NCBI GenBank assembly: GCA_965205785.1
Contig: OZ242188.1
Span: forward strand, 1,426,001 to 1,490,000
DNA length: 64,000 bases
Source of the DNA: BJGV01 sp965205785
Lineage (GTDB): Bacteria > Pseudomonadota > Gammaproteobacteria > Burkholderiales > Nitrosomonadaceae
Direction: 5' to 3'
Shown: piece by piece, positions 1 to 8,642 of the stretch
How the letters are laid out: each line of letters opens with the position of its first letter
How positions within the stretch are numbered: position 1 is the stretch's first letter
The notes under the pieces: model-generated
Told to the model about the DNA's origin: nothing
Databases searched by the model: none
Seen by the model: only the letters and a program-made list of their open reading frames with translations
Program-made: the position numbers and the translations under genes

Positions 1-354
1 TATAAACAAAAAGGTGAGGGTTTATTGGTCTTAATCTTATGGGCATTAATAGCGATCTTTGTTGTTATGTTAGTGCTTAAATTGCTTCCTGTATACAGAG
101 AAAATATGGCTATAAAATCAGCTCTCGTGGCTATGGCCAGTGATCCTGTTCTACAAAATGGTACAAAAGGAGAAGTTAGAAGTTCATTTAATAAGCGTGC
201 CCAAATAGATGACATAAGTGTTGTTAATGGAAGTGATCTTGAAATTGATAAGGAGGACGGACAAATGGTAGTAGGCATTACTTACTCAGTTAAAACACCT
301 TTATTCGCAAATATCTCTTTGTTCATAGATTTCAACGAGAGTAGTGGAAAGTAA
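1..354 (+). CDS. DUF4845-type membrane protein, 5' end outside the window
   Basis: The frame is open from the first base and stops at the TAA ending at 354. The first visible residues read YKQKGEGLL and lead straight into one hydrophobic segment (about residues 8-28 of the visible part), then a soluble tail. This short N-terminal cytoplasmic patch, single membrane span and small periplasmic domain fits the DUF4845 family, which in betaproteobacteria sits between lepB and rnc. A TTG at 25 could be read as a start, but the upstream residues fit the family, so the true start is probably just left of the window. Function unknown. The next gene is rnc, 44 nt downstream on the same strand. Confidence 0.7.
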   Translation, partial: YKQKGEGLLVLILWALIAIFVVMLVLKLLPVYRENMAIKSALVAMASDPVLQNGTKGEVRSSFNKRAQIDDISVVNGSDLEIDKEDGQMVVGITYSVKTPLFANISLFIDFNESSGK

Positions 355-398
355 TTAGTAGAATAATTAATATAGACTACATACAAGCCTATCAGGAG

Positions 399-1103
399 AT
401 GAACAGTAACGAATTCTGCCGAAAAATTGGTTATAGTTTCAGTAAACCTGAGCTTTTGTATCAGGCACTGACTCATCGCAGTCATAGTCATCCACATAAC
501 GAGCGACTTGAATTTCTTGGGGATAGTGTTCTTAACTGTGCAGTGGCAGGATTGGTGTTCAGACATTTTTCTGATCTTACAGAAGGCAATCTAACGCGAC
601 TGCGAGCAAACTTAGTTAATCAGGAGGCATTGTTTAAGGTAGCAAAAACGCTTGATCTGGGAAATCATATTAAACTTGGGGAGGGAGAACTTAAAAGTGG
701 TGGATATAATCGTCCCTCAATTCTTGCAGACGCACTAGAAGCTGTCCTGGGCGCGGTCTACCTTGATGGAGGCTTCGTAAAAGCTGAAGAAGTTATTATT
801 ACTCTTTTTACCCCGCTACTTCCCAAATTTGACTCACAAAATTCAGGTAAAGACCCCAAGACTCTTTTACAGGAGTATTTGCAAAGTCATAAGCTGGTGT
901 TACCAAAATATTCCGTTATTATTACTAGTGGGGAAGCGCATCAGCAACAATTCCGTGTGGAGTGTGCAATTCCTAAACTTAGTATTTGTACTGTTGGAGA
1001 AGGCTCCAGTCGTCGTAGTGCAGAGCAGGAAGCGGCAAAAACAGCCTATGAACAAATACACCTACAAATTAGAGCCAAGAAAAATGAGTCAAAATTATTT
1101 TGA
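399..1103 (+). CDS. rnc: Ribonuclease III
   Basis: Endonuclease that cleaves double-stranded RNA during rRNA and mRNA maturation. The 234-residue protein is close to the usual 226. The catalytic signature NERLEFLGD lies at residues 34-42, the second acidic pair (D112, E115) in the ADALEAVLGA segment, and a double-stranded-RNA-binding domain spans about 152-222. The start fits the family N-terminus. The only Shine-Dalgarno-like run (AGGAG, 394-398) abuts the ATG with no spacer, so translation initiation may be weak or coupled. It lies in a same-strand run with era, recO, pdxJ, acpS and nagZ. Confidence 0.95.
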   Translation: MNSNEFCRKIGYSFSKPELLYQALTHRSHSHPHNERLEFLGDSVLNCAVAGLVFRHFSDLTEGNLTRLRANLVNQEALFKVAKTLDLGNHIKLGEGELKSGGYNRPSILADALEAVLGAVYLDGGFVKAEEVIITLFTPLLPKFDSQNSGKDPKTLLQEYLQSHKLVLPKYSVIITSGEAHQQQFRVECAIPKLSICTVGEGSSRRSAEQEAAKTAYEQIHLQIRAKKNESKLF

Positions 1104-1147
1104 TTCTTTAGGGGCCGATCTTTATTCTTAGTTAAGTATATTTAGAG

Positions 1148-2044
1148 ATGATGGCAATTCAAAATTTTCATACCGGATATGTTGCCATTGTTGGACGACC
1201 CAATGTTGGCAAATCAACATTATTAAATCGTTTGGTTGGGCAGAATGTCAGTATTACCTCAAAAAAAGCACAGACTACAAGACATCGCATTAATGGAATT
1301 TTAACTGAAGAGCAATCACAATTTATTTTTGTCGACACACCTGGGTTTCAGACGCAATACACGAATAGGTTAAATAGTGTGATGAACCGTACGGTCACAA
1401 AAAGTATGTGTGGTGTAGACGTAGTGGTATTTGTAATTGAGGCGATATATTTTGATGAGCGAGATGAGCAAATTTTAAAACTTTTACCTTCTGATAAGCC
1501 AGTGATTCTTGCTATTAATAAAGTTGATCGTATATCAGATAAATCAAGGCTTCTCCCATTTCTTGAAAAACTCTCTAAAGAATTTTCTTTTTCGGCTATG
1601 ATTCCTGTAAGTGCCGAATGTGGAACACAAATTCAAGAACTAATACATACAATTCGTCCTTATTTACCAGAATGCCCGCCATTATTTAGCAAAGATGAGG
1701 TTACAGATCGCAGTGAAAGATTTATTGCATCTGAGTTGATACGTGAAAAATTATTTCGTTTGATATGGGATGAAATACCTTATTCTACTAGCGTTGCTAT
1801 AGATCAATTTACAAACGAAAGTGGAATACGAAAAATTTATGCTTCTATTATTGTGGACAGAGCAAACCAAAAGGCTATGATCATTGGTAAGAATGGTGAG
1901 GAGCTCAAGTTGGTTGCAACTCAGGCTCGTAAAGATATGGAGAGGCTTTTTGGTAGCAAGGTATATCTTAAAGTATGGGTAAAGGTAAAAAGTGGATGGG
2001 CTGATGATTTACGAGCATTAAAGACTTTAGGTTATGATTCATAA
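1148..2044 (+). CDS. era: GTPase Era
   Basis: Ras-like GTPase that binds the 3' end of 16S rRNA and helps mature the 30S subunit. Residues 16-23 (GRPNVGKS) are the P-loop, DTPG at 64-67 is G3 and NKVD at 125-128 is G4. The C-terminal KH RNA-binding domain carries IIGKNGEELK near residue 245. Length 298 matches E. coli Era (301). Two tandem ATGs (1148 and 1151) are possible starts. It follows rnc by 44 nt, the order found in most proteobacteria, which suggests co-transcription. Confidence 0.95.
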   Translation: MMAIQNFHTGYVAIVGRPNVGKSTLLNRLVGQNVSITSKKAQTTRHRINGILTEEQSQFIFVDTPGFQTQYTNRLNSVMNRTVTKSMCGVDVVVFVIEAIYFDERDEQILKLLPSDKPVILAINKVDRISDKSRLLPFLEKLSKEFSFSAMIPVSAECGTQIQELIHTIRPYLPECPPLFSKDEVTDRSERFIASELIREKLFRLIWDEIPYSTSVAIDQFTNESGIRKIYASIIVDRANQKAMIIGKNGEELKLVATQARKDMERLFGSKVYLKVWVKVKSGWADDLRALKTLGYDS

Positions 2045-2081
2045 AGATAATTAATATAAGCTAATCTTAGAAACGAAATTG

Positions 2082-2807
2082 ATGACAGATAATAAAATGC
2101 AGCAAGATGTACAACCGGCTTTTGTACTGCATACATATCCCTATCTGGAGACTAGTCTCTTAGTAGAGACGTTTACAAGAAATTTTGGAAGAGTTCCATT
2201 GGTGGCAAAGGGAGCCAAGCGCCCTAAATCTGCGCTCAGAGGGTTATTGATAGCATTTCAACCTCTACATCTTACTTGGACAGGAAAATCGGAATTAAGA
2301 ACACTGCATAAGGCTGAATGGCAAGGTGGGCAGAAACCTTTGCATGGGATGGCTTTGATCTGTGGTTTTTATTTGAATGAACTATTAATACGGCTACTGC
2401 AACGTGATGATCCACACGATCAGTTATTTGATTATTATCAAGAAGCTTTGTCTGCCTTGAATACACAAAAAGATTACATTCCTATCCTGCGTCATTTTGA
2501 GAGACGGATGTTGATAGAATTAGGTTATGCTTTGACGCTTAACGAGGATGTTGTATCTGGTAAACCACTGCACCCAGATGAAGAATATTTTTATGAAGTC
2601 GAGCGAGGACCAATTGAGGTAAATGGGAGTGGCAATAACTCCTGCCCACAGCTACGTGGAAAAACTTTGTTAGATATGGATAAAGGTGATTATTCTGATA
2701 CTGTTACTCGAAAACAAAGTAAAGTACTTATGCGCTATATACTCAGACATTATCTTGGTGAGCAACCATTACATAGTAGGAAATTATTAGGGGCCACACA
2801 GACATAA
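2082..2807 (+). CDS. recO: DNA repair protein RecO
   Basis: RecO loads RecA on SSB-coated single-stranded DNA in the RecFOR gap-repair pathway. The N-terminal OB-fold region (about residues 12-85, with ETFTRNFGRVPLVAKGAKRP) and the helical C-terminal part match the family. Length is 241 residues from ATG 2082; a TTG one codon upstream (2079) is less likely. The TAA stop overlaps the ATG of pdxJ by one base (TAATG), implying translational coupling. The zinc-finger cysteines of some RecO proteins are largely absent, as is common in proteobacteria. Confidence 0.92.
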   Translation: MTDNKMQQDVQPAFVLHTYPYLETSLLVETFTRNFGRVPLVAKGAKRPKSALRGLLIAFQPLHLTWTGKSELRTLHKAEWQGGQKPLHGMALICGFYLNELLIRLLQRDDPHDQLFDYYQEALSALNTQKDYIPILRHFERRMLIELGYALTLNEDVVSGKPLHPDEEYFYEVERGPIEVNGSGNNSCPQLRGKTLLDMDKGDYSDTVTRKQSKVLMRYILRHYLGEQPLHSRKLLGATQT

Positions 2808-3532
2808 TGATTAAATTGGGCGTTAATATTGATCATGTTGCTACCTTACGGCAGACTCGAGGAACAATTTATCCTTGCCCACTTGACGTGGCACTAATTG
2901 CAGAATCTGCCGGAGCAGACGCAATTACATTACATTTACGGGAAGATAGACGTCATATCCAAGACTATGATGTGAAGGCTTTACGTAGTCGGATTAAGAC
3001 CAGAATGAATCTAGAAAGTGCAGTGACGAATGAGATGATAGATTTTGCTTTAAAAATAAAACCAGAGGATGTTTGTTTAGTACCAGAGCGACGGGAAGAA
3101 TTGACTACTGAAGGCGGATTAGATGTGGTGGAACATTTCGAACAGGTAAAAAGGGCTTGCAGGCAGCTAACCGAAGCAGGTATTCGAGCTTCACTATTTG
3201 TTGATGCAGATTTTGCTCAGATTGACGCGGCAGTTAGATCAAAGGCCCCGATAATTGAGATCCATACAGGGCATTATTCTGACGCAGCGACTACAGGTGA
3301 ACAACTGGAGAAGCTAGAGAAAATTAGGTCTGCAGTATTACATGGAGTTGAACAGGGTTTGCAGGTCAATGCGGGGCATGGACTACATTATAATAATGTA
3401 CAATCCATCGCTGCAATTTCTAACATATCTGAGTTAAATATTGGACACTCTATTGTTGCCAGAGCTTTATTTGTTGGTTTCAGGCAGGCAGTACAAGAGA
3501 TGAAGAAATTAATTCTGGAAGAACAAGAATGA
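2807..3532 (+). CDS. pdxJ: Pyridoxine 5'-phosphate synthase
   Basis: Condenses 1-deoxyxylulose 5-phosphate with 3-amino-2-oxopropyl phosphate in the last ring-forming step of DXP-dependent vitamin B6 synthesis. The family start LGVNIDHVATLRQTRG and the later segments HLREDRRHIQD, CLVPERREELTTEGG and LQVNAGHGL are intact. Length 241 is typical. The start overlaps the recO stop by one base and the stop overlaps the acpS ATG by four (ATGA), so recO-pdxJ-acpS-nagZ reads as one coupled operon. Confidence 0.96.
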   Translation: MIKLGVNIDHVATLRQTRGTIYPCPLDVALIAESAGADAITLHLREDRRHIQDYDVKALRSRIKTRMNLESAVTNEMIDFALKIKPEDVCLVPERREELTTEGGLDVVEHFEQVKRACRQLTEAGIRASLFVDADFAQIDAAVRSKAPIIEIHTGHYSDAATTGEQLEKLEKIRSAVLHGVEQGLQVNAGHGLHYNNVQSIAAISNISELNIGHSIVARALFVGFRQAVQEMKKLILEEQE

Positions 3533-3906
3533 TATATGGAATTGGGACAGATCTTGTTGAGCCATCACGCATAGCACGTATATTGGACAGGTATGGTAAG
3601 CGTTTTGCTAGGCGAATACTAACAAATGGTGAGTGGCCTGAATTTATGAATAGCGGAAAACCAGAAATGTTTTTAGCGAAGCATTTTGCTGCAAAAGAGG
3701 CATTTTCTAAAGCAATGGGAACCGGATTGCGTCACCCTGTTAGTTTAAGTCATATTGGGGTTACACATGACGGTCTGGGTAAGCCCTACTATGATTTTCA
3801 TCCTGAGCTAGATATATTAATTAAAAATGAGGGTATCACTAGTTATCATCTTTCTATGAGTGACGAGATGAATCTGGCCTGTGCCTTTGTAATCTTGGAG
3901 AAATAA
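3529..3906 (+). CDS. acpS: Holo-[acyl-carrier-protein] synthase
   Basis: Transfers 4'-phosphopantetheine from CoA to the serine of apo-ACP, activating fatty acid synthesis. The family N-terminus GIGTDLVEPSRI carries the magnesium-binding Asp near residue 8, and the second motif KHFAAKEAFSKA has the conserved Glu. Length 125 is normal. It overlaps pdxJ by four bases and nagZ by one base (TAATG). The pdxJ-acpS pairing is conserved in many proteobacteria. Confidence 0.95.
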   Translation: MIYGIGTDLVEPSRIARILDRYGKRFARRILTNGEWPEFMNSGKPEMFLAKHFAAKEAFSKAMGTGLRHPVSLSHIGVTHDGLGKPYYDFHPELDILIKNEGITSYHLSMSDEMNLACAFVILEK

Positions 3907-4955
3907 TGTCACTTGGTCCGATCATGCTTGATATTGCAGGCACAGAACTTACGATAGATGACAAGAGAAGGCTCCAACATACTATGATTGGTGGTGTGAT
4001 TTTATTCACACGTAACTACTCTTCACTAAAACAGTTAACAAATTTAATTGCTGAGATTCATGCCTTAAGAACTCCTTCTTTACTGATTGCGGTTGACCAT
4101 GAGGGAGGAAGGGTTCAGCGTTTTCAAAATGACTTTACACGGCTTCCTGCTATGCGTGAGCTAGGAAAAATCTGGGATGAGCACCCTATTAGAGCACGAA
4201 ATCTGGCGCAACTAACAGGATATGTACTAGCAGCTGAATTACGTGCTTGTGGCGTAGATATAAGTTTTACACCGGTACTTGACATAGACTATGGACAAAG
4301 TTGCATAATAGGAAATCGTGCATTTCATCGCAAACCACAGGCTATAGGAGAACTAGCTCACAGTTTAATGCAGGGATTAAAACTAGGTGGTATGGAAGCG
4401 ATCGGCAAGCACTTCCCTGGTCATGGCTATATTCAGGAAGATTCTCATATTGAAATGCCAGTTGATAGGCGCAGTTATACAGATATCGAAATGGATGATC
4501 TGATTCCGTTCCGACAAATGATTAATTATGGTCTTGCCGGTATTATGCCAACGCATGTTATATATCCTAAGATTGATTCACAACCTGCTGGGTTTTCAAC
4601 AGTATGGCTACAAGAAATATTACGCAGTGAACTCGAATTTGATGGCTGTATTTTTAGCGATGACTTGAGCATGGAAGGTGCCACAGTTGCTGGTGACATA
4701 GTGCAACGTGCTAAAGTTGCGTTCAATGCGGGCTGCGATATGGTGCTGGTATGTAATGATCCACATGCATCAGATAAATTATTAGCAGAGTTACAATGGG
4801 ATATGCCGGCAACTAGCCTTGCCCGTCTAGCTCGTATGCGTGGACGGTCTAATCCTGACTCAGTAGCTAAATTACATGAGAATGCTAAATTTATTAAGGC
4901 GGTGCAGGAGGTTGGAAATATAGGAATTAGTAATGGAGAGTTACCACTAGCATAA
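3906..4955 (+). CDS. nagZ: Beta-N-acetylhexosaminidase NagZ (GH3)
   Basis: Cytoplasmic glycoside hydrolase that removes GlcNAc from anhydro-muropeptides during peptidoglycan recycling. The 349-residue GH3 barrel has the substrate and catalytic loop KHFPGHG at 168-174 followed by the DSH segment at 179-181, and the nucleophile segment SDDLSMEGA at 251-259. No signal peptide is present, as expected for NagZ. It is the last gene of the coupled run beginning at rnc; 131 nt of AT-rich spacer with no clear hairpin separates it from the convergent TusA-like gene. Confidence 0.94.
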   Translation: MSLGPIMLDIAGTELTIDDKRRLQHTMIGGVILFTRNYSSLKQLTNLIAEIHALRTPSLLIAVDHEGGRVQRFQNDFTRLPAMRELGKIWDEHPIRARNLAQLTGYVLAAELRACGVDISFTPVLDIDYGQSCIIGNRAFHRKPQAIGELAHSLMQGLKLGGMEAIGKHFPGHGYIQEDSHIEMPVDRRSYTDIEMDDLIPFRQMINYGLAGIMPTHVIYPKIDSQPAGFSTVWLQEILRSELEFDGCIFSDDLSMEGATVAGDIVQRAKVAFNAGCDMVLVCNDPHASDKLLAELQWDMPATSLARLARMRGRSNPDSVAKLHENAKFIKAVQEVGNIGISNGELPLA

Positions 4956-5086
4956 TTGAGTGATCCTAGTATATGAATTATTTACTTGGGATTTATACTA
5001 TTTGTTATTTCTAACTTAGATGTTTTTAAATATTGTTCCTATAATTTTAATTTATTATTAGAACCAAAGAGTTCTAGAACATTGAT

Positions 5087-5314
5087 TTACCTTTTTTTTA
5101 TATAAAATATAAACTCTTTATTAGTCTCTGAAAGAGAGAGTAGAATATTGCCAGTTTGGTCAGAAAAGACTTGAAAATCAATGGCAGAGCCTGGGTCAGT
5201 AGCTAGTACTTTAAGTACTTGTCCTGAAGTCATATCAGCCAAATATTTTTTTGAACGCAAAATAGGAAGTGGGCAGTTAAGACCGCGCACATCAAGTTCT
5301 TTGTCAAAATCCAT
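5087..5314 (-). CDS. TusA/SirA-family sulfur-carrier-like protein
   Basis: A 75-residue protein with the family motif LDVRGLNCPLPIL near its start; the Cys of the CPxP motif is the persulfide-carrying residue in TusA. It could act in sulfur relay for tRNA thiolation or another sulfur-transfer step; the sequence does not tell TusA from other members. The C-terminus is slightly extended and basic (FIFYIKKR). It is transcribed away from argJ, with about 140 nt between the two starts. Confidence 0.85.
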   Translation of the reverse strand: MDFDKELDVRGLNCPLPILRSKKYLADMTSGQVLKVLATDPGSAIDFQVFSDQTGNILLSLSETNKEFIFYIKKR

Positions 5315-5455
5315 AATCTATTTTCTCAAAAGACTATTATTAATAATTGGATGATTATAAAACTATCGCCTGTAAAGAATCTAGTAGATATAGAAAAGTA
5401 TAAAGATGAAATACAATTGAATCATTAAAAGAAAAAATATTTGGGTTTGATTATT

Positions 5456-6694
5456 ATGTCAGCTAATTCGTCATTCAAATCACTTGGGCAATTATCACCA
5501 ATAAAAGGCGTCTCTCTTGGTGTCGCTGAGGCAGGAATCAAGCAGTCTAACCATAAAGATTTACTGCTAATCGTATTAGATAAGGGCACTAGAGTTTCTG
5601 GAGTATTTACGCAAAATCGATTTTGTGCTGCACCGGTAATAGTGGCTAAAGAACATATCTCAAGAATGAATCCAGAGTCCTCTATTCGTGCTTTAATAAT
5701 AAATACTGGGAATGCTAATGCCGGTACCGGTGAAGAAGGAATCCTATATTCTCGATCAGTTTGTGCAGAATTAGCTAGAAAACTGAGTTGTGATGTAAGC
5801 CAAGTGCTACCGTTTTCTACTGGAGTGATTATGGAACCATTACCAGTAGAAAAAATTATTTCAAGTTTGCCAATAGTAATAGCAAATCTTAAACCGGACA
5901 ATTGGCATGCTGCTGCAGAGACAATTCTGACTACAGATATAGTACCCAAAGCAGTATCTAAGAAAATTTTACTTGGTGGTTCAACAGTAACTATTACTGG
6001 TATTGCCAAAGGTTCAGGCATGATTCGTCCAAATATGGCCACTATGTTGAGTTATTTGGCTACTGATGCAGCAATAAGTCAGCCATTATTACAGGAGATG
6101 ATACGCAATGTAGCAGATAACTCATTTAATCGGATTACTGTGGATGGTGATACTTCAACTAACGATGCTTTTGTTCTAATTGCAACAGGCCATGCTGGTA
6201 ATGTAGAAATACTAAATCAAAAAAGCTCTGAGTACGAAGAGCTAAAGGATGCAGTAACAGAAGTAGCAGTGTATCTAGCAAAAGCAATCGTACAAGATGG
6301 TGAAGGAGCAACAAAATTTATTTCGGTGAGAATTGAGAGTGGAAGAGACATAGATGAATGTACCAAAGTTGCATATGCTGTTGCTAACTCTCCATTAGTT
6401 AAAACTGCATTTTTTGCATCTGATCCAAATCTGGGACGAATAATCGCTGCTATTGGTTACTCTGGGATAGAAGATCTTGATATAAATACCTTACAACTCT
6501 ATCTTGACGATGTATTGGTGTTTGAAAATGGTGGAAGGGCAGATAGCTATAGTGAGCAAGAAGGAATACGAGTAATGAGCCAATCCGAAATTACTGTGCG
6601 AGCCGTACTTAACAGGGGGGATAGTTCTACCATGGTATGGACTTGTGATTTTTCTTATGATTACGTAAAAATCAATTCAGACTATCGAAGTTGA
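5456..6694 (+). CDS. argJ: Arginine biosynthesis bifunctional protein ArgJ
   Basis: Ornithine acetyltransferase/N-acetylglutamate synthase, which recycles the acetyl group in arginine synthesis. The autoproteolysis region GMIRPNMATMLSY places the nucleophilic Thr at residue 196 counted from ATG 5456; cleavage there gives alpha and beta chains. Length is 412 residues. An in-frame TTG at 5441 is a weaker start because family members begin close to the MSANSSFKSLGQLSPIKG region. A 14-bp perfect inverted repeat (6662-6704) overlaps the last codons and stop and probably terminates transcription. Confidence 0.95.
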   Translation: MSANSSFKSLGQLSPIKGVSLGVAEAGIKQSNHKDLLLIVLDKGTRVSGVFTQNRFCAAPVIVAKEHISRMNPESSIRALIINTGNANAGTGEEGILYSRSVCAELARKLSCDVSQVLPFSTGVIMEPLPVEKIISSLPIVIANLKPDNWHAAAETILTTDIVPKAVSKKILLGGSTVTITGIAKGSGMIRPNMATMLSYLATDAAISQPLLQEMIRNVADNSFNRITVDGDTSTNDAFVLIATGHAGNVEILNQKSSEYEELKDAVTEVAVYLAKAIVQDGEGATKFISVRIESGRDIDECTKVAYAVANSPLVKTAFFASDPNLGRIIAAIGYSGIEDLDINTLQLYLDDVLVFENGGRADSYSEQEGIRVMSQSEITVRAVLNRGDSSTMVWTCDFSYDYVKINSDYRS

Positions 6695-6704
6695 TTTTTA
6701 CGTA
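6662..6704. terminator. 14-bp perfect inverted repeat across the argJ stop codon
   Basis: The arms 6662-6675 and 6691-6704 are exact reverse complements around a 15-nt loop. The left arm holds AAAAA and the right arm TTTTT, so a transcript from either side would end in a U-rich arm. The argJ TGA (6692-6694) lies in the right arm. It is most likely a rho-independent-type terminator for argJ. Confidence 0.6.
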
Positions 6705-6767
6705 CATAATAAAAAATTAGTAAAATATACATGTGTCAATAAATTTATTTTTCTGTTTATCTATGGT

Positions 6768-7703
6768 ATGTCTATCCCCGTTATTGAAGTAGTCGTTGCA
6801 GTTATAACTAAATCTGATGGAAGTTTTCTTTTAGCTCGTAGACCTAAAAGTAAGCCCTATGAGGGTTACTGGGAATTTCCAGGTGGGAAAATAGAGCCTG
6901 GCGAGTCTCATTTATATGCTCTCAATCGAGAATTGATAGAAGAATTGGGCATTCATATCGAGCTTTCATATCCGTGGATTACCCGCGTTTATACATATTC
7001 CCATGCGACTGTCCGACTTTTCTTTTATAAAATAGTAAAGTGGCATGGAGAACCATATGCAAATGAGAATCAAGAATTAAGTTGGCAGTTTGCAGCCAAT
7101 ACTAAGGTTGTTCCTATATTGCCAGCTAACGTACCAGTATTAAGAGCGCTCAGCTTACCTCCTGTCTATCAAATTACTAATGCATCTGAACAGGGTGTAC
7201 AAGAAGTGTTAATTAAACTTAAGAATTCATTCCAGCAAGGTACAAGATTAGTACAGATACGTGAGCCAGCAATGACAAAAGATAAGCTACGTTTATTTGC
7301 ACATGAAGTGATTCAGTTGGCCCATTATTATGGTGTGAAAGTTTTAATGAACGGAGATACTGAGTTATCTAGAGAAATTGGAATAGATGGTGTGCATCTT
7401 TCTTCATTACAATTAATGGCTGCTACCAGTCGTCCAGAGACTGACTTGTGTGGGGCATCATGTCACAATATTGAGGAGCTTTTTCAAGCTGAACGTTTAT
7501 GTATGGATTTTGTTGTGTTGGGGCCAGTGTTATCGACGCTAAGTCATCCAGGAGCTACTCCATTAGGTTGGAGAAAATTTGCTGTATTAATACGTGGTTT
7601 CTCACTTCCAGTCTATTCTCTTGGAGGCATGCAGTTTGAAGACCTGACTACGGCCTGGGAGCATGGTGCCCATGGCATTGCTATGATGAGAGGATCGGTA
7701 TAA
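6768..7703 (+). CDS. Fused Nudix hydrolase and thiamine-phosphate-synthase-like protein
   Basis: Residues 1-125 form a Nudix domain with the full Nudix box (GGKIEPGESHLYALNRELIE, then ELG, from about residue 38), resembling MutT, which removes 8-oxo-dGTP. Residues about 130-311 resemble the ThiE/TenI TIM barrel, with QIREP, NGDTE, GVHLSS and LGPVLSTLSHPGATPLGW. Fusions of this type are known in beta- and gammaproteobacteria and are usually annotated as MutT-like; whether the barrel makes thiamine phosphate is unknown. The start is ATG 6768. It converges with zapD. Confidence 0.88.
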   Translation: MSIPVIEVVVAVITKSDGSFLLARRPKSKPYEGYWEFPGGKIEPGESHLYALNRELIEELGIHIELSYPWITRVYTYSHATVRLFFYKIVKWHGEPYANENQELSWQFAANTKVVPILPANVPVLRALSLPPVYQITNASEQGVQEVLIKLKNSFQQGTRLVQIREPAMTKDKLRLFAHEVIQLAHYYGVKVLMNGDTELSREIGIDGVHLSSLQLMAATSRPETDLCGASCHNIEELFQAERLCMDFVVLGPVLSTLSHPGATPLGWRKFAVLIRGFSLPVYSLGGMQFEDLTTAWEHGAHGIAMMRGSV

Positions 7704-7733
7704 AGTAATTTCTACTAACTCGTATTAAACTGG

Positions 7734-7769
7734 CCCAAACAATACATATTCATATGTGATTTTTTTGGG
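7734..7769. terminator. Possible bidirectional terminator between the Nudix fusion gene and zapD
   Basis: The outer arms CCCAAA (7734-7739) and TTTGGG (7764-7769) enclose an inner ACATAT/ATATGT stem (7744-7749/7752-7757). A run of seven T precedes the outer right arm. It lies in the short gap between two convergent genes, where a shared terminator is expected. Confidence 0.45.
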
Positions 7770-7788
7770 AAGAGGATCTGTTTATTGA

Positions 7789-8544
7789 TTACAACGTACA
7801 AAAAGATAGTTCAAATTCTACGTCATTTTCATATACCTTAGTTTTTTGTCCTAAGCCAGCGGTAACAAATCGAATGGTAAGGGCGTATTTATTTGCACTA
7901 ATCTCCGGAACGCATGGTAATTTTTCGTTTACTTTTAGACATAGCATGTGTGCAGCACATCCCTGCCCCATCTGTTGGAACATTCCACGATGAGCTATAT
8001 GCTGGAAAGTTTTTCCACTATTTCGTAAGAGATGGAGGATGATTCTAAAGCCGTCACGAATGGGTAGCAAGGGTGTGATCCACTCATTAATATTGTCGCG
8101 GCATAGAGCGGGATCTAGATGTAACCAATAGTGGTAGGAAGGCAGATCAAATTCACATGCACCACCAGGGATTCCCACGCGCTGTTTGATAGCCATTAGC
8201 CACTCATTGTCACGTAAGTGCTCACCAACCTTCCCAGCCATATTAAGCATTCCCTGGGAAGCAATCTGAATGTCACTTAGTACTTGGTTGAGAGCCTCTT
8301 CAGAAACCTCTGGATTTTTACGCAAAGATTCTAAAGCTTGTCTCTGTCGTTCTAATTCTTGTAGTAAATCTGATTTAATATCAGCACGACTTGTAACATC
8401 AAGAATTTCAAATAATGTAACAATAGCCGAGTGATGTTCAGCTGCATCTTCTTTATCTGCAAAAAATGCAACTTTACCAAACAAGTCTTCAAGTCGCAGC
8501 AAGGTGCGAACGCGTTCATTTAAGGGATGTTCGTAGCAAATCAC
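7789..8544 (-). CDS. zapD: Cell division protein ZapD
   Basis: ZapD (YacF/DUF1342) binds the FtsZ C-terminal tail and bundles FtsZ filaments at the division ring. Conserved segments are YEHPLNERVRTLLRLEDLF at the start, the DRDNEWLM-like RDNEWLM centre and YHYWLHLDP later. I start at GTG 8544, which places the family N-terminus (xxxYExPLNER) at residue 1; the frame is open upstream to a TTG at 8568, giving eight more residues. It follows coaE, as in other proteobacteria. The small zinc protein gene yacG often found next to it is absent; the next gene is the convergent Nudix fusion. Confidence 0.9.
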   Translation of the reverse strand: MICYEHPLNERVRTLLRLEDLFGKVAFFADKEDAAEHHSAIVTLFEILDVTSRADIKSDLLQELERQRQALESLRKNPEVSEEALNQVLSDIQIASQGMLNMAGKVGEHLRDNEWLMAIKQRVGIPGGACEFDLPSYHYWLHLDPALCRDNINEWITPLLPIRDGFRIILHLLRNSGKTFQHIAHRGMFQQMGQGCAAHMLCLKVNEKLPCVPEISANKYALTIRFVTAGLGQKTKVYENDVEFELSFCTL

Positions 8545-8642
8545 AGTGAAATAATCCAAATCTTGCAAGTAAGCATGCTAATTTTGCCCTTTAGAACATA
8601 ATTTTACAAATTAAAATTAACTCTAAATTAGTATTATTGTAT

